Positions 1 through 7,709 of a stretch of DNA of 64,000 bases are shown here, piece after piece. Source of the stretch: Algihabitans sp965233705. Lineage in GTDB: Bacteria > Pseudomonadota > Alphaproteobacteria > Kiloniellales > DSM-21159. Position numbers and translations under genes: made by a program. The DNA lies in assembly GCA_965233705.1 (NCBI GenBank), contig CBDDTF010000003.1, forward strand, positions 1,054,001-1,118,000, written 5' to 3'. The stretch's first letter is position 1. The number at the start of each line of letters is the position of its first letter. The notes beneath the pieces were generated by a model, which saw nothing but the letters and a program-made list of their open reading frames with translations, was not told the DNA's origin and made no database searches.

Positions 1-1
1 C

Positions 2-64
2 GCCTGCAACGTGCCCGGCCACTACGCCGCCGGCATGGTCGGCCAGATCGACGTCATCAATTGA
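2..64 (+). CDS. Cupredoxin-like copper protein, C-terminal fragment
   Basis: Only the last 20 codons lie in the window, reading through the left edge to TGA at 62-64. They spell CNVPGHYAAGM followed by a short beta-strand tail. Cys, then His five residues later, then Met five residues after that, is the type-1 copper ligand loop of plastocyanin/azurin-like proteins, so this is the end of a periplasmic electron-transfer or copper-carrying cupredoxin. It lies 59 bases ahead of the copA start on the same strand, which suggests one copper-handling operon. The N-terminus and exact subfamily are outside the window. Confidence 0.75.
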   Translation, partial: ACNVPGHYAAGMVGQIDVIN

Positions 65-123
65 CGGGGACCCAGGCGGCGCCGGCCGCGGCGCCGCCGC
101 CTTTCCCAACAGGGGATCGCAAG

Positions 124-1884
124 ATGCAGATGCACAGCCTATTGAACCTGCGCCGCGGACTGCTCGGGCTGGGGCTCTCGGCGCTGTTGGGCGGCCCGGC
201 CCTGGCCGCCGAGTACGAGCTGACGGTTGACCGCGTGACCATCGACACCGGCGTCTTCACCCGCCCGGGCGTCGGCTACAACGGCGCCTCGCCGGGGCCG
301 GTCCTGCGCTTCAAGGAAGGCGAGACCGCCACCATCCGGGTCACCAACAACCTCGACGAGGAGACCTCGATCCACTGGCACGGCCTGATCCTGCCGTTCG
401 ACCAGGACGGCGTGCCGGGAATCAGTTTCGACGGCATCGCGCCGGGCGAGACCTTCACCTACCGCTTCCCGATCGTGCAGTCGGGCACCTACTGGTTCCA
501 CAGCCACAGCGGCCTGCAGGAGCCGGACGGCGCCTATGGCGCGATCGTCATCGAGCCGAAGACGCCCGAGCCCTACGCCTACGACCGCGACTACGTGATC
601 CAGCTCACCGACAGTCACCCGCATTCCGGCGACCGGATCCTGCGCAACCTCAAGAGCACGGCGGACTACTACAACCGCAAGCAGCGCACGCTCTTCGACT
701 TCCTCGACGACGTCGGGCGCGACGGCCTGGGCGCCACCTTGGCCGAGCGCCGGGCCTGGGGCCGCATGCGCATGATGCCCAGCGACATCGAGGACGTGCA
801 GGGCTTCACCCCGCTGATCAACGGCAAGAGTCCGGAGCAGAACTGGACGGCGCTCTTCGAGCCCGGCGAGAAGCTCCGCCTGCGCTTCATCAACTCCTCG
901 GCCAGCGCCTACTTCGATCTGCGCATTCCGGGGCTGAAGATGACGGTGGTCCAGGCCGACGGGAACGACGTCGAGCCGGTGGAGGTCGACGAGCTGCGCA
1001 TCGCAGTGGCCGAGACCTACGACGTGATCGTCGAACCCCGCGAGGCGCGGGCCTACACCCTCTTCGCCGAGTCCATGGGCCGCACCGCCTATGCCCGCGG
1101 CACTCTGGCGCCGCGCCGTGGCATGACGGCCGAGGTGCCCGACCTGCGCCCGGCGCCGCTGCTGACGATGGCTGACATGGGGCCGGACATGGGCGGCGAC
1201 ATGCAGATGGACCATGCCGGGATGGACGCGGCGCCGCCGAGTGGCGGCGGCATGGATCAGGCGGGTACGGACCATGGCGGCATGGATCATGGCGACATGA
1301 CCGGGATGTCCGGGGTGTCCGGGGCGATGTCGGACGCGATGCCCGGCCAGGGCCAGGCGCGCGGCGCCGACCCCTTCTACGCCCCCGGCAGCGGCCTCAC
1401 CCCGCAGGCGGCGAACGGCGGCAAGGTTCTCTCCTACGCCGACCTCAGGGCCCGGCAGCCGCTCTACCCGGAGCGCGCGGCGAGCCGCGAGATCGAGATC
1501 CGGCTGACCGGCAACATGGAGCGCTACATCTGGTCGATCGACGGCGTGAAGTACAGCGACGCCGAGCCGATCCGGCTGACCTACGGCGAGCGGGTGCGCT
1601 TCAAGTTCGTCAACGAGACCATGATGACGCACCCGATGCACCTGCACGGCATGTGGTCGATCCTCGACACCGGCCAGGGCCAGTGGGACCCGATCAAGCA
1701 CGTGGTCAGCGTCGCCCCGGGCACCACCGTCTACATGGAGACCGAGGTCGACGCGCCGGGCCAGTGGGCCTTCCACTGCCATCTGGCCTACCACGCGGAG
1801 TCCGGCATGTTCCGCAAGGTCGTCGTCGAGGGCGGGCCCCAGGCCGCGCTGCCCGGCGAGAGCCTGCCGGGCCGGGAGGGCTGA
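124..1884 (+). CDS. copA: Copper resistance protein A (periplasmic multicopper oxidase)
   Basis: Multicopper oxidase of the CopA/PcoA type, which oxidises Cu(I) in the periplasm. With the ATG at 124 (purine-rich AGGGGAT just upstream) it has 586 residues; the open frame extends left to a TTG but without signal-peptide logic. Residues 9-29 are a twin-arginine-like signal (LRRGLLG, hydrophobic stretch, ALAA). Copper ligands are visible in four clusters: HWH at 84-86, HSH at 126-128, HPMHLH at 503-508 and HCH at 551-553 with Met-562, covering three cupredoxin domains. A Met/His/Asp-rich insert spans about residues 349-405, as in CopA proteins, and probably binds extra copper. copB follows after 4 bases. 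Confidence 0.93.
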   Translation: MQMHSLLNLRRGLLGLGLSALLGGPALAAEYELTVDRVTIDTGVFTRPGVGYNGASPGPVLRFKEGETATIRVTNNLDEETSIHWHGLILPFDQDGVPGISFDGIAPGETFTYRFPIVQSGTYWFHSHSGLQEPDGAYGAIVIEPKTPEPYAYDRDYVIQLTDSHPHSGDRILRNLKSTADYYNRKQRTLFDFLDDVGRDGLGATLAERRAWGRMRMMPSDIEDVQGFTPLINGKSPEQNWTALFEPGEKLRLRFINSSASAYFDLRIPGLKMTVVQADGNDVEPVEVDELRIAVAETYDVIVEPREARAYTLFAESMGRTAYARGTLAPRRGMTAEVPDLRPAPLLTMADMGPDMGGDMQMDHAGMDAAPPSGGGMDQAGTDHGGMDHGDMTGMSGVSGAMSDAMPGQGQARGADPFYAPGSGLTPQAANGGKVLSYADLRARQPLYPERAASREIEIRLTGNMERYIWSIDGVKYSDAEPIRLTYGERVRFKFVNETMMTHPMHLHGMWSILDTGQGQWDPIKHVVSVAPGTTVYMETEVDAPGQWAFHCHLAYHAESGMFRKVVVEGGPQAALPGESLPGREG

Positions 1885-1888
1885 GTCG

Positions 1889-2650
1889 ATGTTCAACGCA
1901 CTCTCCGTCCCGCCCCGCCGCCGGTCGACCCGTCCGGCCCCGCCCGCGCGTCTCATCCTGGCCGCCCTGGCGTCGCTTGGCCTGGGCCTCGGCGCTTCGG
2001 CGGCTCAGGCCGAGCCGCTGGTCTGGTCGATCCAGAGCGAGCAGCTCGAATACCGCCTCGGCGAGGACGGCGACGTCTTCGCCTGGGACGTCGACGCCGT
2101 GGTCGGCAGCGACGAGCTCAAGGCCCGCTACATGGGGGCCGGCGAGTACGGCTTCGAGCCGGAGGCATTCGAGACCTTCGAGAACCGCTTCCTGCTGCAG
2201 GCCCCGGTGTCCGACTTCTTCGACGCCAAGGCGGGAGTCCGCTACGACGCCCCGGACGGGCCGAACCGGCTCTACGCCACCCTCGGCCTGCAGGGCCTGG
2301 CGCCGCAGTGGTTCGAGGTCGATCTCGACCTCTTCGTCAGCGAAAAGGGCGACCCCTCGCTGCGGCTCGACGCCGAGTATGAGGCGCTGCTGACCAACTG
2401 GGTGATCCTGACTCCCAGCCTGGAGGTGGACCTGCCCTTCACCGACGACGCGGAGATCGGGGCCGGCGCCTGGGGCCCGCAGCTCGAGGTCGGCGCCCGG
2501 CTGAGCTACGACCTCGTGGACCGGCTGCTCTCCCCCTACGTCGGCGTGCACTACGAGCGCAGCTTCGGCGAGAGCGCCGATCTGGCCGAATCCGAGGGCG
2601 AGGACGCCGGCGCCCTCTTCGCCGTCGTCGGAACCCGTTTGCAGTTCTGA
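1889..2650 (+). CDS. copB: Copper resistance protein B (outer membrane)
   Basis: 253-residue exported protein that matches CopB/PcoB, the outer-membrane partner of CopA. An N-terminal signal (Arg-rich start, hydrophobic core, AQAEP cleavage region around residues 30-35) is followed by alternating beta-strands rich in Tyr, Trp and acidic residues, ending in the aromatic terminus typical of beta-barrels (TRLQF). The CopB core is recognisable near LVWSIQSEQLEYRLG and in the NRLYATLGLQGLAPQWFEVD region. It starts 4 bases after copA, so the two are co-translated. The long His/Met-rich N-terminal extension of some CopB proteins is absent here. Confidence 0.9.
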   Translation: MFNALSVPPRRRSTRPAPPARLILAALASLGLGLGASAAQAEPLVWSIQSEQLEYRLGEDGDVFAWDVDAVVGSDELKARYMGAGEYGFEPEAFETFENRFLLQAPVSDFFDAKAGVRYDAPDGPNRLYATLGLQGLAPQWFEVDLDLFVSEKGDPSLRLDAEYEALLTNWVILTPSLEVDLPFTDDAEIGAGAWGPQLEVGARLSYDLVDRLLSPYVGVHYERSFGESADLAESEGEDAGALFAVVGTRLQF

Positions 2651-2662
2651 CCTTGCCCCGGG

Positions 2663-2688
2663 CCCGGCGGCCGTTCGCGGCCGCCGGG
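2663..2688. terminator. Strong UUCG-tetraloop hairpin after copB
   Basis: A perfect 11-bp GC stem (2663-2673 with 2678-2688) encloses a TTCG tetraloop, 12 bases after the copB stop. No T-run follows, so it may be a terminator of uncertain efficiency or an mRNA 3'-end stabiliser. Confidence 0.5.
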
Positions 2689-2749
2689 ACGCCGGCCAAC
2701 CGGGACCGTTGCCGCGCAGCGCGGCGTCAGCGCAGGAGGCGCGAGACCC

Positions 2750-3988
2750 GTGGAGGGCTACCACGGCCTGATGCATTGGATCGCCGCCCTGATCGGTCAC
2801 GAGATGGGCGCGGGTGCGCCGGACTGGCTGCATGCCGTGCTGCATGTCGTGCTGGTGGCGGCGCCCCTGGGCTTCGCGATCCTCGCTCTACTGGCCCTGC
2901 TGCGCCTGCTGCGACGCCGCCCCTGGCGCCGCCGGCGCGTGCGCCGCCCCAAGGCGCCCTTCATCCGGGGCCTGCCGCCGGGGGCCTTCCGCTTCGTCCT
3001 GCAGTTCTCGCGCCCGCAGCAGCTCCTGCTCGTCGCCGCCGGTCTCGGCGCCATGCCGGTGCTCTACGCCACGCTGGAGCTGCCCAAGGTCATCATCAAC
3101 AACGCCATCTCCTCCGACCATTTCCCTGTGGTCTGGTTCGATCAGAGCCTGTCGCAGACCGGCTACCTCTTCCTGCTTTGCGCCCTCTACCTGGCCGCGC
3201 TGCTGGCCAACGCGCTGATCAAGTTCGGCCTCAACACCTTCAAGGGCCGGGTGGCCGAGCGGCTGCTGCGCCGCCTGCGGCTGCTGGTCTTCCGGCGCTG
3301 GCGGGCCGGCGCCGGCAGCGCCCGGCGCAGCGAGGTCATCCCGCTGATCGCTCAGGAGGTCGAGCCGATCGGCGGCTTCGCGGCCGATGCCTTCGCCCTG
3401 CCGGTGTTCCAGGGCGGCACCTTCGTGACGATCCTGGTCTTTATGTTCGTGCAGGACCCGGTGCTGGGGGCCGCCGCGCTCACGCTGCTGCCCGTGCAGC
3501 TCGCCCTGATCCCGCGGCTGCAGCGCAAGATCAACGCCCTCGCCCGCCGCCGGGTCGCGGAGATTCGCGCGCTCGGTGGCCACCTCGGGGACCAGGCCGC
3601 CAGCAACCTGCGCTCGATCGCGCAGCTCCACGCCGTCGGCGCGTCGCTCAAGGAGATCGAGGCGATCCGCCTGGAGATCCACCGCACCAAATATTTCATG
3701 AAGTCGCTCAGCAACTTCCTGACGGCGCTCACGCCCTTCTTCTTCTACTCGATCGGCGGCTACCTGGTGATTGAGGAGCGCTTGACGCTGGGCGCGCTGG
3801 TCGCGGTGCTGGCCGCCTACAAGGACTTCTCGGCGCCGCTGAAGGAGCTGTTCCGCTACTACCAGACCTCGGAGGACGTGCGGATCCGCTACGAGGAGAT
3901 GCTGCGTTTCCTCTCCAACCGCAGCACCGCGCTGGGACCCCTCGAGGGGGCCGCCGGCGAGGAGGAGCGCCGGGAGCTCGCGGCCTGA
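2750..3988 (+). CDS. ABC exporter transmembrane domain without ATPase
   Basis: 412 residues from a GTG preceded by AGGAGG at 2734-2739; an in-frame ATG at 2771 is an alternative. After an N-terminal hydrophobic segment (about 22-50) and a basic patch, residues 80-395 resemble a type I ABC exporter membrane domain: about six hydrophobic segments and a conserved ending (FFFYSIGGYLVIEE, GALVAVLAAYKD, then ELFRYYQ). From memory, proteobacterial relatives of this module continue into a nucleotide-binding domain. Here the protein stops about 60 residues after the last membrane helix, and no Walker motifs occur in or after it. It could pair with a separate ATPase or be a truncated gene. A palindrome and a convergent gene follow directly. 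Confidence 0.7.
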   Translation: MEGYHGLMHWIAALIGHEMGAGAPDWLHAVLHVVLVAAPLGFAILALLALLRLLRRRPWRRRRVRRPKAPFIRGLPPGAFRFVLQFSRPQQLLLVAAGLGAMPVLYATLELPKVIINNAISSDHFPVVWFDQSLSQTGYLFLLCALYLAALLANALIKFGLNTFKGRVAERLLRRLRLLVFRRWRAGAGSARRSEVIPLIAQEVEPIGGFAADAFALPVFQGGTFVTILVFMFVQDPVLGAAALTLLPVQLALIPRLQRKINALARRRVAEIRALGGHLGDQAASNLRSIAQLHAVGASLKEIEAIRLEIHRTKYFMKSLSNFLTALTPFFFYSIGGYLVIEERLTLGALVAVLAAYKDFSAPLKELFRYYQTSEDVRIRYEEMLRFLSNRSTALGPLEGAAGEEERRELAA

Positions 3989-4004
3989 TGACGCCTGCGC
4001 CTGG

Positions 4005-4065
4005 GAGCGATGTCTCGCGACCGGCGGAACCGCTGCGTGAGTCCAAACGGTCGCAAATCACTCTA
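4005..4065. repeat. Extragenic palindrome, copy A
   Basis: Imperfect palindrome of about 60 bp. The left arm GAGCGATGTCTCGCGACCG pairs with the right arm CGGTCGCAAATCACTC, with a smaller inner inverted repeat. It fills the space between two convergent genes, and its last bases (CTCTAG) include the aldolase stop codon. The same element recurs at 7135, 16728, 17908, 58329, 63341, 63477 and 63551. Confidence 0.8.
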
Positions 4066-4851
4066 GCCGCGCAGCTTGGCGGCCAATCCCCGCATCTCGG
4101 CGACGCCGGCCCGGGCCGAGTCGCGCAGCAGTTCGACGTCGCTGTGCGCGAGGATCAAGCGATGGCCGCGCTCCAGCAGCGCCGCGGCCGGCGCGCCGGG
4201 AAAGACGATCGAGCCGAGCAGCCGGCCGGCCTGCAACGCCGCGCGCTCGACCCGCTCGATCAGCGCGCGGACCTCGGGATGCTCGGTCTCGCCCAGGTGG
4301 CCGGCGTCGGCCGAGAGGTCCATCGGGCCGATGAATAGCAGGTCGAGGCCGTCGACGGCGGCGATCTCCTCGATCGCCTCCACGCCGCGAACCGTCTCGA
4401 TCTGCGCGATCACCAGCACCTGCTGGTTGATCTCCGCCAGGTAGTCGGCGGTGCGCAGGCCGTAGTCGGAGGCGCGGACCACCGCCGGCGCCGCGCCGCG
4501 CACCCCGGCCGGGGGATACTTGCAGGCGGCCACCGCCGCCTCGGCCTCGGCCGCACTGGAGACGGCCGGGACCATCACGCCGGCCGCGCCGATGTCGAGC
4601 GCCCGCTTGATCTCCACGGCGTCGTTCCAGGGCACCCGCAGCAGTGGCGTGCAGGCGCTGCCCTTGACCGCCTGCATCTGGGCGACGGCGTCGCGGTAGG
4701 AGCCGGCGCCGTGCTCCAGGTCGATCATCACGCAGTCGAAGCCGGCGCCGGCCAGCAGCTCGCTCGCCATCGGCGCGAAGAGCTGGCACCAGAAGCCGAA
4801 GCAGGGCTCGCCGGCCCGTAGCCGCGTCTTGAGGTCTCCGTAGGGCGGCAT
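4063..4851 (-). CDS. HpcH/HpaI family aldolase
   Basis: 262-residue class II (metal-dependent) aldolase of the HpcH/HpaI/citrate lyase beta family, a TIM barrel that cleaves 2-keto-3-deoxy acids to pyruvate plus an aldehyde. Visible family features are FGFWCQLF near the start, VMIDLEHG (active-site region), the metal-binding Glu in VIAQIETVRGVEAI, and IGPMDLSADAGHLG with the metal-binding Asp. Its length is normal for the family. The exact substrate (2-keto-3-deoxyglucarate, 4-hydroxy-2-oxoheptanedioate or rhamnonate type) cannot be read from the sequence. The start at 4851 is the first Met of the homologous region, and the upstream gene ends 10 bases before it, so the two are probably co-transcribed. 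The TAG stop lies in palindrome A. Confidence 0.85.
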   Translation of the reverse strand: MPPYGDLKTRLRAGEPCFGFWCQLFAPMASELLAGAGFDCVMIDLEHGAGSYRDAVAQMQAVKGSACTPLLRVPWNDAVEIKRALDIGAAGVMVPAVSSAAEAEAAVAACKYPPAGVRGAAPAVVRASDYGLRTADYLAEINQQVLVIAQIETVRGVEAIEEIAAVDGLDLLFIGPMDLSADAGHLGETEHPEVRALIERVERAALQAGRLLGSIVFPGAPAAALLERGHRLILAHSDVELLRDSARAGVAEMRGLAAKLRG

Positions 4852-4861
4852 GGCGGTCTCT

Positions 4862-6136
4862 CTACTCTTGAAGCGGGACGCAGAAGGCGCCCGGCGCCTG
4901 GGCGCGCAGCCGCGCGCACAGCGCCTGGGCGCCCGCCCGGTCGGGGAAGCGGCCCGCCAGCAGGCGCAGGCTGCCGTCGCGCGGCACCGCCTCGATCTCC
5001 GTCTTGTCCAGAGCCGCGCCGGCCAGCTCGGCCGCCAGCCGCTCCGCCTCGGCCGCGTCGCCGGCCGAGCCGAGCCAGACCCGCCAGCCGTTGCCGCGCG
5101 TGAACGTCGGCGCGGTCGCCGGCCGGGACGCCGTCTGGGGCAGAGTCTGGGGCAGAGTCTGGGGCGTGGTTTCTGGCGCGCTGGCGGCTTGGCTGGGCGC
5201 CGCTTGCGGGACCGGCGCCGCCCGCTCCGGCCGGCGCGGCGGCAAGGGGGGCGGCGACGATGCGGTCGGCGATGCGGCCTGGGATGTGGTCGGGGCTGCA
5301 GTCGGGGACACAGCCTGGGGGGAGGCTTGCGGCGCCGCACCGTTGGGCGCAGTGGGCTGGCGGGCGACCTGCGGCGGCGCGGCCCCGAGCGCGGCGGCCA
5401 GCCGCTCGCCGCTCTGCCGCGCGGCGACGTGGCCCTGCTCGGCCGCCCGGCGGTACCACTCCAGCGCCCGCGCCGGGTCGGCCGCGCGGTGGATGCCGCG
5501 CTCGAAGATCTGCCCGGCGGCGAACTGCGCCTCCGGCAGGCCGGCGGCGGCGGACTGCAGGAACCAGTCGACCGCGCCCGGCTGGTCCTGCGCGACCCAC
5601 TCGCCGCGGAACAGCGCCAGGCCCAGGTTATACTGGGCGTGGGGATGGCCGAGCTGAGCCGCCTGGGCCCAGAGCAGCACCGCCTGCTCGGTGTCGCGCG
5701 CGACGCCGCGCCCGTCCGCGTAAAGCCGCGCGAGATTGTTCAGCGCCGCCGGCACGCCGCGCTCGGCCGCCTTTTCGTACCAGGTCACGGCCTCGGCAAG
5801 GTCAGCGGGAAAGCCGGGCCCGCCGCTCTCGTAGAGCTTGCCGAGGCCGTACTGCGCCAAGGGGGCGCCGGCGTCGGCGGCCGGCGCCCAGATCTCGTAG
5901 GCGGCCTGCGGATCGCCGGCCTCGTAGGCCGCCAGGCCCTCGCGGAAAATCGGCGAGTCCTCGGGGGTGACGGCCGGCGTGGCGGCGGGCGACGATGTCT
6001 GCGCCAGGCTCGGGCCGCGAGCCTGGGCGGTTTGGGCGGCGGCGCTTGCGGCCGTGAGCGCCAGCACCGTTCCCAGGGCCAGGACCGCCGCGCCCGCCGT
6101 GTGGCGCCGAAGCTGCTGTGCTGCGCCCTCGCCCAT
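4862..6136 (-). CDS. Sel1-repeat and SPOR-domain exported protein
   Basis: 424 residues. A signal-like hydrophobic N-terminus (AAVLALGTVLALTAASAAAQ, about 15-35) is followed by four to five Sel1/TPR-like repeats (about 60-250; recurring pattern A..WY.KAA..G...A...L...Y..G.GV). A Pro/Ala/Thr/Gln-rich linker follows (about 255-340), then a C-terminal SPOR-like domain (about 345-424; NGWRVWLGS, RLLAGRFPDRAGAQALC). SPOR domains bind denuded septal peptidoglycan and Sel1 repeats mediate protein contacts, so a periplasmic cell-wall or division role is likely. The linker DNA carries a 12-bp direct repeat at 5133-5164, giving repeated PQTL units. The specific partner is unknown. Confidence 0.75.
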   Translation of the reverse strand: MGEGAAQQLRRHTAGAAVLALGTVLALTAASAAAQTAQARGPSLAQTSSPAATPAVTPEDSPIFREGLAAYEAGDPQAAYEIWAPAADAGAPLAQYGLGKLYESGGPGFPADLAEAVTWYEKAAERGVPAALNNLARLYADGRGVARDTEQAVLLWAQAAQLGHPHAQYNLGLALFRGEWVAQDQPGAVDWFLQSAAAGLPEAQFAAGQIFERGIHRAADPARALEWYRRAAEQGHVAARQSGERLAAALGAAPPQVARQPTAPNGAAPQASPQAVSPTAAPTTSQAASPTASSPPPLPPRRPERAAPVPQAAPSQAASAPETTPQTLPQTLPQTASRPATAPTFTRGNGWRVWLGSAGDAAEAERLAAELAGAALDKTEIEAVPRDGSLRLLAGRFPDRAGAQALCARLRAQAPGAFCVPLQE

Positions 6137-6323
6137 GATTCGTTCCGCTGCCTCGCTGCTGATCAGGTGGCAAAGCTAGCCGTGCGCGCCGCGTTGCGGC
6201 AAGTCGCGCGGACCGACGGGCGCAGCTTCCGCGCGGCGGCGGCCGCCGCCCCACGCAAGCGGACGTTAACCCTTTTCGCGCAGCCTGCGGAGGACCGTCG
6301 CCGTCTGTCCGCGAGTCCCGCCG

Positions 6324-7136
6324 ATGCCCCTGCCCCCTCCGCTTCGCCGCATCCCGGCCGGCTTCGCCCTGCTGCTGGCCCTGCTGCTGCCGCCCGTCGC
6401 TTTCGCGGCCGAACCTGCGGTCACGCCGGTCACCCTCACCCCGCTGGAGCAAGGGGCGGCGCTGTCCGGCGAGCTCGGCCCGCTGGGCGCGCGGCTGCGC
6501 TACGAGGATCTGGCCGAGGGCGACGACTTGGGCGGGGCCTTCGGCCTCGACCTCGGCAGGCTGCGTCTCAAGGCGAGCCTCGACGGCCCCCTCGCCGAGG
6601 TCTTCGCGGCGCCCGGCGAGCTGGCCCTGGCCGGCGCTCAGCAGGTCGCGGACCTCTTTGCGCGCAGCAGCGGCCTCGGCCTGCGCAGCCTGCTCGGCGA
6701 CCTGGCGCTGGCCGTCGCCGCCGGGCGGGATGCCGAGGCGCGCACCCTGATCGCCGGAGAACTGCACCTGCGGCGCGGGCCACTGGATCTGAGCCTGCTG
6801 GCGGGTAGCCGGGCCGAGCAACGGCGGCTGATCGGTGCGCGCACGCACCTGGCCGCGACCGGGTCCCTCGGCCTGGAGTTCGCTGGACGGCTGGAAGAGG
6901 CGGCGGAGGCCGACGAGCCGGCACGCACCGCCGCGGGCTTCGCCCTGGTGCGCCGCAACGCGCTGACCCGCGGCGATCGCCTGCGCGCCGAGCTGGCCCG
7001 CACGCCGGCCGGCCGCGAGCGGCTGGAGCTGCGCTACGCCGCGCCGCTGGCGCTCGGCCGCGTCAGCCTGGACTCGAGCGGCACGCCGGAGACCGACGAG
7101 TTCACGGCCAATGCCGCCTGGCGCTTCGAGTTCTAG
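6324..7136 (+). CDS. Exported protein of unknown function, beta-barrel-like
   Basis: 270 residues with a clear signal peptide (LLALLLPPVAFAAEP, about 14-31). The rest is alternating short strands rich in Leu, Gly, Ala and Arg (for example GELGPLGARLRYEDL, RLRLKASL, ELHLRRGPLDLSLLAG) and ends in aromatic WRFEF, as outer-membrane beta-barrels do. I do not recognise a family. It is divergent from the Sel1/SPOR gene across 187 bases that hold a GC-rich inverted segment near 6234-6250. No strong ribosome site precedes the ATG. The TAG stop overlaps the first arm of palindrome B. Confidence 0.55.
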   Translation: MPLPPPLRRIPAGFALLLALLLPPVAFAAEPAVTPVTLTPLEQGAALSGELGPLGARLRYEDLAEGDDLGGAFGLDLGRLRLKASLDGPLAEVFAAPGELALAGAQQVADLFARSSGLGLRSLLGDLALAVAAGRDAEARTLIAGELHLRRGPLDLSLLAGSRAEQRRLIGARTHLAATGSLGLEFAGRLEEAAEADEPARTAAGFALVRRNALTRGDRLRAELARTPAGRERLELRYAAPLALGRVSLDSSGTPETDEFTANAAWRFEF

Positions 7137-7269
7137 AGCAGAGGCCGCCCCTGAAGGACGCGCGACGCCATCCCTTCAGGTCGGCGTCTGCTCTCACACC
7201 TTAAAGGGAGAGCGATGTCTCGCGACCGTTGGGACCCGCTGCGCGGGTCCGGACGGTCGCAGATCGCTC
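7135..7269. repeat. Extragenic palindrome, copy B (two-module form)
   Basis: Most complete copy. Module 1 pairs 7135-7157 (AGAGCAGAGGCCGCCCCTGA...) with 7173-7194 (CCTTCAGGTCGGCGTCTGCT...). Module 2 (7210-7269) pairs GAGCGATGTCTCGCGACCG with CGGTCGCAGATCGCTC around an inner GGGACCC/GGGTCC. A spacer with TTAAAGGGA separates the modules. Module 1 begins inside the stop codon of the upstream gene. Confidence 0.8.
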
Positions 7270-7328
7270 CAGACTCGGGCGCCGGCGCCGCAGGCGGCCT
7301 GCGCAAAGCGGATTGTCGGGTGGGAAAG

Positions 7329-7405
7329 TGGGGTGGCTGACCGGATTTGAACCGGCGACCTCCTGGACCACAACCAGGCGCTCTAACCAACTGAGCTACA
7401 GCCAC
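7329..7405 (-). tRNA. tRNA-His(GTG)
   Basis: The reverse complement folds as a full cloverleaf starting GTGGCTGTAGCTCAGTTGG, with anticodon loop TTGTGGT (anticodon GTG), TTCAAAT T-loop and acceptor GTGGCTG/CAGCCAC. CCA is encoded (7329-7331) after discriminator C (7332). Base 7406 supplies the G(-1) that pairs with C73, a hallmark of tRNA-His. Confidence 0.97.
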
Positions 7406-7406
7406 C

Positions 7407-7709
7407 ACAGGGATTGCATGCCGCGGCGGGCCGGCGGCGCGACGCCGCCTCGTCCGGCGCGAGCGCGCTAGATAAGCGGCCGGACCCACCCGCGTCAAGC
7501 ATCGCGCCGCCCGAGCGGCATTCAAGCGCGCCGGGCAATCGCCCGCGGCCGCAGCGCCGGGCCGGCGGCGGCCCGAGTCCTCCTCGATTGCGCGGCATCG
7601 GAGCCGATCCCGGCGTCGTGAAACCGGCGCAAAGCGATTCCTCGGGGGCGGCATCTGCTCTAGGCTCGCCCCACCTCTCCGCCGAGAAGCCCCGCGAAGG
7701 AGCCCACCG
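7407..7709. other. Intergenic stretch upstream of the aminotransferase
   Basis: About 300 GC-rich bases with no credible gene. Near 7650-7666 the sequence GGCATCTGCTCTAGG resembles the GTCTGCTCT edge of palindrome module 1, perhaps a decayed fragment. AAGGAG at about 7697-7702 is the aminotransferase ribosome site. Otherwise I see nothing recognisable. Confidence 0.5.
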
